Assembly: GCA_023101885.1 (NCBI GenBank)
Contig: JALPQD010000637.1
Span: 371,508-435,507 of the forward strand
Source of the DNA: Typhlomys cinereus
Lineage: Eukaryota; Chordata; Mammalia; Rodentia; Platacanthomyidae
Direction: 5' to 3'
Length of the DNA stretch: 64,000 bases
The first letter of the stretch is position 1. Each line of letters begins with the position of its first letter. This document shows positions 56,540-64,000 of this stretch, piece after piece. Below the pieces are notes generated by a model. The model was not told the origin of the DNA. It ran no database searches and saw only the letters and a list, made by a program, of their open reading frames with translations. The translations under genes were made by a program, and so were the position numbers.

Positions 56540-57110
56540 TTGAAGAGAAGGTGACGCGCGGCGGTAGTGTTCAGTTTAATTAGGTAATACATCAAATGTC
56601 TCCATTGTTCCATCTTTTACCGCGCTTCTCAGACTTTAGCGCAGACAAGATCAACTTGGGACCCTTTCCAGTCGTGGTGGTAGAGACCGGAGAACTCAGC
56701 AGTCGCTGGAGCCTCCAAATCCCACCGTTTAATACCGGGAGCAAAGTCAGCGGCTCGGGGACCCTCACCAGCTGGCGAGTGGGCTCTTATACCCGCCTGG
56801 ATTGTGTGGTCTTTACGCCAAGCCCCTTTTCACTCTCTTACTTGTGATTCCATTTAATGTGCACGCTACGTCCAGGGAGGCGTGGGTTCAGGCGCTGTAA
56901 AAGCTTCACAGCTTCTCGCATACGTGAGCGGTCAACACATTTTTCTTATTAAACCTAGAATTTTCCCCTTGTCTCTTGCAGACAGCTCGGCCGTGCTGAC
57001 TCTCTCCTGACATTTGTGTTTTGGAGCCGGGGTTATTCCCATGCACGTGTCGGCTTTGCCGGGGGCTCGAGGCAGAGGTCGCCTTCTGGCGTCACAGCCT
57101 GCTTGCTTGC
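56540..57110. promoter_or_regulatory. CpG-rich segment, possible regulatory element
   Basis: By hand I count about 13 CpG in a 210-bp part (56620-56830) at about 56% GC, and more around GACGCGCGGCGG (56552-56563) and 57040-57100. No repeat family is recognised. A CTTGTCTCTTGCAG|AC at about 56980-56995 looks like a splice acceptor, but no reading frame supports an exon. Called on composition only. Confidence 0.35.
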
Positions 57111-57124
57111 TTTTCTGAAAAAGT

Positions 57125-57275
57125 GTTTTTCAGTCTTTTAGTGTTTCATACATGAAAACAGTGAGTTCATAATAGTTTCCAGTCCCGTCCCCAGCCCCAT
57201 CTTCCCTGCACTCCCCATCACAACCATTCTTCTTCTTTCCCTCCTGTTTTATTATGTTATTCTCTCCCCCCCTCC
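57125..57275 (-). repeat. L1 3' end fragment
   Basis: TTTCATACATGAAAACAGTG and a following C/T-rich tract resemble the start of other antisense L1 3' UTRs here. Confidence 0.5.
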
Positions 57276-57286
57276 AGCGCATGCAA

Positions 57287-57287
<1 letters not shown>

Positions 57288-57326
<39 letters not shown>

Positions 57327-57508
57327 CAGAGGGCACTGTGTGTCCTTGTGGGGGCCCAAGGGTGACTGCAGGAATCATCCTGGATTGCTTTACCATCTTT
57401 TTACTTTGCTCAGGGGTTTACTCCACTTTCCAGGCATTTTTAAGTGGGATCTGGCATCCAAACTTGCAAGGCAGAGGCTTGACCCCCTAAGCCATGTCTC
57501 TGACCCTC
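57288..57508 (-). mobile_element. Lineage-specific SINE, internally deleted
   Basis: (TG)n at 57291-57324, TATCAGAGGGCACTGTGTGT, GACTGCAGGAATCATCCTGG and AGTGGGATCTGGCATCC. Part of the head is missing. Confidence 0.8.
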
Positions 57509-57635
57509 TGTTTTTTTTTTTTTTTTGCATGAGTGGGTTATATTTTAATTTTTCCTCCTGTGTCTGTTCAGTATCCTTTCATTGTCATTGTGAATCTCCA
57601 AAGCATTCCATCTCTATTATTTCTTGGGGATGATC

Positions 57636-57849
<214 letters not shown>

Positions 57850-58065
57850 GTGTGTGTGTGGTGTGTGTATACCCAAGAGACCACTTGAGTGCATCTGTGT
57901 CTGTGGCCCGAGGACAACACCAGGAAGCCTCCTGGCTTGCTCTACCTCTATACTGCTTTGTTCTGTTGATTCCCAGGCTCTGCCAGACTTGGCAGTGTTT
58001 CCTTCCCTGTCTGGTTACTACCTAACTTCCAATTTCATTCATGTTGTTATAAATGATAGGAATTG
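57850..58065 (-). repeat. SINE remnant, head missing
   Basis: (TG)n, then CCCAAGAGACCACTTGAG, GGCCCGAGGACAACACCAG and GATTCCCAGGCTCTGCC, like the body of the lineage-specific SINE. Confidence 0.55.
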
Positions 58066-58109
58066 AATAGGCTTGAATGGGATTAATTGTGCAGATGTAC
58101 ATGCTTTTA

Positions 58110-58450
58110 AAAGTCTTCTTATGTGTTGATGGACAGTTAAGTTGATATCATATCCTGGTTGTTGTGAATAATGTTTCAATGGGCATCAAGTGAAGATCTC
58201 TCCTGCTTACTGTCTCCCTAACCTTTGGGTAGCATTCCCAGTCATGGTGCACCTTGATCTGTGACGGTTCATTCTCAATCATTTTCTTAATGTTACACTA
58301 ATTTATGTTCAGACTAAAAGTGTGACTGGAAAATAGGTCACTTCTCAACATCTCCACATGATACTCAGCGTCAGGTCATGGTGAAGTACTCTATGCTTTC
58401 TGACAATACACCAACCACCTCAATTTTCTTTGACCTGCTGAAAGCTTGCG
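58110..58450 (-). repeat. Old L1 (L1M-like) remnant
   Basis: GTTGATGGACAGTTAAGTTG, GGTTGTTGTGAATAATGTTT and ACACTAATTTATGTTC follow antisense old L1 ORF2-end order. Confidence 0.6.
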
Positions 58451-58559
58451 TTGGGATAGATAGTGGTGTTTGGTCATGTTGAAGTTCTCTATTCTTTGTA
58501 ATGGTCAAGTTATACTCTATTGTATGGCTCTACCATGCGCCATTTGTCTTTCCGTTTGT

Positions 58560-59175
58560 TTTAATTTATTTGCACCACTTATTACCCAGTCCCATCCCTG
58601 CATCTCTTCCCGATCCCATCCTGCCTCCTCTTCCCACAACAGCCCTTCTTCCTTTCTTCCCGTCTCCCTCCTATTTCATGACTTTTCATATGTGTGGCCC
58701 ATTGAGTTTCATCTGTGGCTGAATCATGCATGCGTCAGTGGGTTCCTAGCCCATTGATTGAGGGAAGCATTGAGGAAAGCAGCTCCCTCCCTCCCATCCA
58801 GCACTGACTCTCAGCAGTTTCTCAGGGAAGCGTGGAGTCTCTTGAGATCCCCCCTTTCCCTAGTGCAGTGCTGACGGTCAGGTGTGGAAGAGTAGGCACA
58901 ACTGCGGTGAGTTCGCATGTACAGCATCCCGTCATGTCCAGGAGACAATGAAGATCCTGTCTTGTAGCGCCCACTTCTCCTCCTTCTTCAGGCTCTTCAA
59001 CAAGGTTCCCTCAGCCATGGGTTGCTTGGGGTGATTTGATGTCCTGTTTAGGACTGATACGCCATTTATCCTATCGGTCAGTGGACATTTGGTTTGTTTC
59101 TCATTCTGACCTGTTGTGGATAACGTTTCTATGAGCACTATAGTCAGGATTTTACTGGGTGTAAGCTTTAACATT
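58560..59175 (-). repeat. L1/Lx 3' UTR fragment
   Basis: C/T-rich start, then GCGGTGAGTTCGCATGTACA, CATCCCGTCATGTCCAGGAG and TTCTTCAGGCTCTTCAACAA, antisense 3'-UTR landmarks. Confidence 0.6.
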
Positions 59176-59630
59176 GAACTATACCTGTGCCAGGAGTTAG
59201 ATGGAAATTAATTTATTTTACCATATGGAGGGATTCAAATGGAGAAATTAAGTTAGGGAATTTAATATATTTTCTTCATATTTCTGCAGCAGGTGGGCTA
59301 GGAATTAGATTTAGAAATCTTAAGGTATATTTTCTTTTGTGTATGAAAACATCATGTTTATTACATTCTCTTAGAGCAATTTCATTTGTTTATGACATAA
59401 AATGAGTTTTCTTTCTATAGAAGTTTTATAGGGTGGGCCATCTTAAAAAACTTAGACCATAACTTATTATTACCCTTTCCTCAGGTGTTTTTACTTTTGC
59501 GTTGCTGTTTTAGTGCGTGATCACTAGCATTACTTTTTGTATTTTTTTTATTTTGATTTTGTCATGGTAATTGTCACATGAAGACTGCAGGAAGCATAAA
59601 AGTTAGTAGACCTGAGTCATGTTTTCAATG
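59176..59630. other. AT-rich unassigned sequence
   Basis: Nothing recognised. Confidence 0.4.
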
Positions 59631-59714
59631 GAATCTCACTTTAGGATGATAACAAAGAGTTTTAATTGATAAGTTTCAATTTAGTTACAAGCTTCCTTGT
59701 AATTTAGCTTTTTT
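59631..59714 (+). repeat. Left copy of an ~84-bp direct repeat
   Basis: Matches 60534-60617 with about nine differences (about 89% identity), sharing GAATCTCACT, AACAAAGAGTTTTAATTGAT and CTTCCTTGTAATTTA. It flanks an L1 3' end. Confidence 0.85.
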
Positions 59715-59744
59715 GTCATAAGTTTTTAATTTATTTATCTTTTT

Positions 59745-60533
59745 CTCCCACACTTTATTTTTTTCCTAATCATACAAGATCAATCGATACCCCTGTCCTC
59801 TCTCTCCCTCCTCTCCTCCCCAGTTGTCCCCTCCTTGCACTCTCCCCACTTCCTAACTTCCTTTCACCCCCCTTCCTCTCCTTCTGCTATTGCCTCCCTC
59901 TTCCTCCCTCCCACTCCCTGGAGCATTCTTTTATGGGAATGCCAAACTTCCCTCTGAATCCTCCTAGTGAGGGTCCAAGACTCCGTGGCATAGCCTGGAG
60001 CCCCTTCTTGGGCTCCCCCCTTAGTATGGGAACTCTATTATGACTGTTAATCCCTTGCCTCTAAGGATCCTACTGCCTGGGGCCTTCTCCCATGTGATCC
60101 ATGCTATTCTTGGGGGGTCATTGACATGTCAGACATTGTGCAGGTCAGGCAAAGTCCAATCCTGGCTGCTGTAGCCCTAACTTGTGTGAAGTGTCTCATG
60201 TATCATTGGTCTTCCCCATCTTTAGACTCCTGATTGGTATTGAAGGTCACCTCCTAACCAAAGATAAAAGACTGTTTAAATAAAGATCTTACTATAAGAA
60301 GAGACTCAAAGGTAGAGGAAGAATAGGACTAGGAGACAGCAGTAGGGGGGAGGGAGGGTCAGTGTTCCATTTGCAGGATGGTTACCATCTCTTTGACAGT
60401 CTCTTCCCTAACCGGTGAGATCAAACCTGTTCAGTCGCAAGTGAGCAGGAAGGGAAGTGAGAGTGAGCTGCGCCAGCCGTCTTGCTACTCACACGCCATA
60501 CTTGATGGCGACCTGTTTTCTCTACTGAAGCGT
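59745..60533 (-). mobile_element. 5'-truncated L1, 3' UTR, between long direct repeats
   Basis: TTATTTTTTTCCTAATCATAC, the C/T tract (59790-59930), GTGGCATAGCCTGGAGCCCC, GTGATCCATGCTATTCTTGG and GAGACTCAAAGGTAGAGG. It is the same older L1 subfamily as 54420-55330. Its right edge falls at the second direct repeat. Confidence 0.8.
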
Positions 60534-60617
60534 GAATCTCACTCTAAGATGACAACAAAGAGTTTTAATTGATAATTTACAATTTAGTTGCAAACTTCCT
60601 TGTAATTTAATTTTTTA
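60534..60617 (+). repeat. Right copy of the ~84-bp direct repeat
   Basis: Partner of 59631-59714. Confidence 0.85.
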
Positions 60618-60818
60618 AGTTCTATAAATGGCTTTAAGCATTATTTATTATGCTCAAAGGAAAGAAAACAGAATTACATCATCATAAATTTTAGGGTATG
60701 TTACCTATTTTGGTAAATAGTGTTTAGAGATTATAACTGCCCAGAGCAATTTTGCCCAAGCACTAAATTGACTTTTTAATTACATAACTTAAGAGTTACT
60801 TAAAAAGTTGCATGGCTT

Positions 60819-61023
60819 AGTTGCAGAGAGATGATTCAGTGGGTAAAGAGGCTTGCTTTTGCTTGTCAATTGAGTTCAATCCCCAGAACCCATGTAAATG
60901 TATGACTTCTCCAGCCCCTCTACGTTGTTGTGGCACATACATGTGCACACACATCCCTCTACCCGTGTGCACACGCATGCATCCACCCATGCACATACAA
61001 TGACAATAATAAATAAAACATTA
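60819..61023 (+). mobile_element. tRNA-derived SINE (B2/ID-like head) with target duplication
   Basis: GCAGAGAGATGATTCAGTGG, GTTCAATCCCCAGAACCCA, a CA-rich tail and AATAAATAAAAC. Flanked by AAAAAGTTGCATGGCTT (60802-60818) and AAAAAGTTGTATGGCTT (61024-61040), 16/17 identical. Its body differs from the main SINE family. Confidence 0.85.
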
Positions 61024-61040
61024 AAAAAGTTGTATGGCTT

Positions 61041-61869
61041 GTAATGTGTCATTTATTAGATCTTGAAGTGTTCTATCTGAAAAATAAGCTCACCAGCCAA
61101 ACAAATCTGCTGTCAGTATCACTTTTCTCACAGTGCTTGTTCTAAAGCAGTGCTCAGGATTTCCTTTTGCAAGGATAAGCTTTACTGTCTGGAGTTACTG
61201 TCTTGTGGGTTGCTTGGTTTATTCTCATAATTAACACAAAACAAGATGCCAAAATAAATTACTTACAAGTCTATTTCTGATTCTTAATTCGTAAAATTTG
61301 TTTAAAATTAAATCTGTTCTAATGAAAGAATTACTTTTCATTCTTTCCGGTGGTAGAGAAAGAACACTTGTGGGTTATAAAATAGATTGCTAGCTGGGAG
61401 CAAAATAGCTAGGAATGATAACAGAATTGAAATTCACATTGGCATCTTGGAAAGTTTGATTTAGGTGATTGAATGGGGATGTAAATTTCAGCTCACTAGT
61501 ATGTGTATAGTGTATGAACAGACACTTGATCCATGGTGGCATAATAGGTTCATGTGAGTTTGATAAAGTACCTGCTACCATGATCCTTCTAGCCATTCAG
61601 GAGATGACAGTTATCGAAAGCATGAGATGCAATTTTATAGGAAGATATGGCCTACCATTGACAAGATTGGAACCAGCACTGTTAGGGACACAGAACACAT
61701 GGGCTTGAAGATGAGGTGTTTATAGTTGGGGCGTGTGGGTGCAACATATATGCATGGATGTAACCAGTACCTGTGGAGATTAACTGTGATCCCTTCTGCA
61801 TGTTAAGTACACACTTCCCACCCACTAAGCTCTGTCCTTTGTCCTAAAGGTCAGGCATTTAAAAAATGC
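61041..61869. other. AT-rich unassigned sequence
   Basis: Nothing recognised. Confidence 0.4.
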
Positions 61870-62031
61870 ATAGTTTTTGAGGGAAGGAGGGAGAGAGGGC
61901 AACTTTCCAAAGCTGTTTCTCTCCTTTCTTATGAACTCCCCTTTCTTATGAACTCCCGGCCACTGGGGATAGACTCAAGTCACAGGTTTGAATGCACGTG
62001 ATGCTTTAACCCGCTCAGCCATCTTGCCAAC
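61870..62031 (-). repeat. RSINE1/B4-like SINE with a small tandem duplication
   Basis: GGGCAACTTTCCAAAGCTG, TTTCTCTCC, CACTGGGGATAGACTCAAGT and CTCAGCCATCTTGCCAACGCC. A 17-bp unit, TTTCTTATGAACTCCC-like, is repeated in tandem at about 61925-61960. Confidence 0.6.
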
Positions 62032-64000
62032 GCCAGAGCAGGCACACTGGAAGCGCTGGAAGAAACCCTGGGGGAAGAAGTTCAGAAGTATGAAAGCAAA
62101 GACTCCAATATGTTTGGTTGCAGGATCAAAGATGTTGAAAGATGAGAATGGGCCAGAGCAAAGTGCAGCATCAGTAAGAATGACACATTTTGTTTGATTA
62201 CCAATAAAATGGTTCAAAAAATTTTAAGTTTATAGGAGCTTAATATAGCAGTTGTTACTGATACAATTTAGTGTAAAAATACTGATAATGTGCTATGAAA
62301 TAATAATGTTTTTCAAATTTTAAGCATATTAATGCTTGCTTGTTACTGCACAGTGAAATCAATTCATTTTTCCTACTTAAGAACAGTCTTTATAGCAGGA
62401 ATGATAATTTTATCAAGAAGATAGTGATTATGATGATAATTCTATACTTAAAGTGACAATATCTATAAAATTTAATACCAAATGTTGGAACCATCTCATT
62501 TAATATTTTATTTTGGATGTTTTCTTGAATAGCCTCATCATCAAGTAAGTTAAACATATAATCCTATTTCTCTAAATTCAATTTGAATTTGAACTTTGTG
62601 TGTTCTGATGACATATTGCATTTCCTTTCTGAATAATGGATGCTTAACAATTTAATGTTGTCTTTAGATAGTTCTATGATTTTTTTTTGAATCACAATAA
62701 TAGTCCCAAAGTTTTCAATGTGATTATGACAGAGGGATGAACAATTGGAAGGTTATATGTACATATACCATAATATCAAAGAGAAATTCATGAATAGATA
62801 AGAGGAGAAAAATACATTTCAAAAATTCTGATTTGAGTTTACAAAGGTACATTTTACATAGTATTTTTAAATGTTAATTTAATATTGAGTGCTATAGGAA
62901 CATAAAATATATATATACTTACATATACACAGAGAAAGGGAATTTACTTATATATCTACACCTTGTTCATGGGCCGAACTCTGGAATAAAAAGCAAAATT
63001 CTGTTATATAAGGACCACTTGGAAATCCTCCATTTTCTTGTAAGTAAAATAGATAATCTCCCCTGGATAGATTGTTGGAACAATAAGTGAGATAATGTAG
63101 TTCAAGTAAACGTCCAAACATATTAGCTGTTGCTCCAGACCGGCGCCATGTAGAGCCTGGAAAGAAGTGAACATGCTAGGAGACCCGCTGAGCCTTGCCG
63201 CACCAGACTTCTGCGCGACTCTCTTTCTCCTTCTTCAACACGGATCCGCACACTACAGCACTATCTAAGTTGAGGAGAAAGTGCTGGATCTAAATTTTCC
63301 ACCACTTCCCTGCCTGCTGCCGTCAGCACCAGTGTTGATGTTTTGTATTAACACTGTGAAGGGAATTTATGAGAATAATTAGTTCTGTGTTGCTTAGATT
63401 AGAGCTGGTTATCTCAATTCTTGCTTCGTGGGAGGTGTGTCCCCTGCCATCATTTGGCTCACAGTCCACAGTTTTAAATTATGTGGAGGAGAAAATGATT
63501 ATAAATGGCTCCTTCCTGTGGCGTTCTTACACTTCCTCTCCTAACCAAGAGTTTCGTACATTTTTCTTACTGCTTTCTCCTTGTGTTGGAGCCTTGGCGA
63601 GAAGTCCCATCTGGTGGTCTGGTTCCACAGCCATTCCTATAAGCATCATTGGGCTCTGGTTAAGAGTTAGATTTGTTTTTTTTTTTTAGAGATGAACATT
63701 TAATGGATCATTTTTTTAAAAGAAAATTTGATTAGTTCTATTGAGAAAGTATTCTTGCTTTTAACAGCAAGATACCGATTGAATGCATATTTGGGGAAGG
63801 AATACATGTAAGTAGATAAATTTCGTGGGGGAAATATACAAAATAAAAATTAGCATTAAAATATGTTTCTAATAGTTTTTGGTGAATAACATGTAGCATG
63901 CCATGTTTTGGACATATAAACCAATCTTCATAGAGTTTTTGATTTATATTCTTAGGGTAGCTTTTAGTTCATCTGTTCTTTGCCTGTTTTAACCCTGCTG
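62032..64000. other. Mostly AT-rich unassigned sequence
   Basis: A short CpG-bearing stretch at 63135-63250 (CCAGACCGGCGCCATG and following) stands out from AT-rich flanks. The longest frame is 106 codons (63369-63689, +) with no known motif. No repeat family is recognised. Confidence 0.35.

Overview
This is mammalian nuclear DNA, and the repeats point to a myomorph-type rodent. I recognise B1, B3, B4/RSINE1-like and MIR SINEs, ORR1-like ERVL-MaLR LTRs, and several ages of LINE-1. The most abundant and youngest SINE has a tRNA-like head but a body unlike mouse B2, so the species is probably not mouse or rat. A jerboa-like or other muroid/dipodoid rodent is a guess. I see no intact protein-coding gene, no structural RNA gene and no CRISPR array. 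Almost all open frames are chance frames or lie inside repeats.

Layout. 1-14 kb: a truncated MaLR provirus (1068-3041), scattered LTRs and SINEs, a possible older LTR at 7095-7515, microsatellites, and a CpG-rich promoter-like segment at 10600-11060. 14-30 kb: a 5'-truncated L1 with target-site duplications (14143-15881), a young SINE (17410-17705), an LTR nested inside a B3 SINE (18289-18645), more LTRs, and a second MaLR provirus with a Leu-tRNA-type primer-binding site (25757-27360). 30.1-37.1 kb: a structurally full-length but frame-broken L1 on the minus strand, split by a SINE; both insertions have clean target-site duplications. 37-47 kb: mostly unrecognised AT-rich DNA, a solo LTR with a perfect 5-bp duplication (40954-41352), old L1, MIR and B1.

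47.2-48.7 kb: the one gene-derived sequence, a processed pseudogene of TDRP (testis development related protein) on the minus strand, with poly-A and flanking direct repeats. 48.7-64 kb: L1 3' ends, a MIR, a second CpG-rich segment (56540-57110), a 210-bp TTTC tract, an L1 3' end flanked by an unusually long (~84 bp) direct repeat, and more SINEs.

The genes do not form a pathway; the window is a layered record of retrotransposition. Nearly all recognisable L1 pieces and most SINEs are on the minus strand. That would fit, but does not prove, a location inside an intron of a plus-strand gene. I found nothing that looks like a new molecular system. The items most worth a second look are the two CpG-rich segments, the lineage-specific SINE, and the long duplication around the L1 at 59.7-60.5 kb. 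All repeat-family names rest on remembered consensus features and not on a library search.
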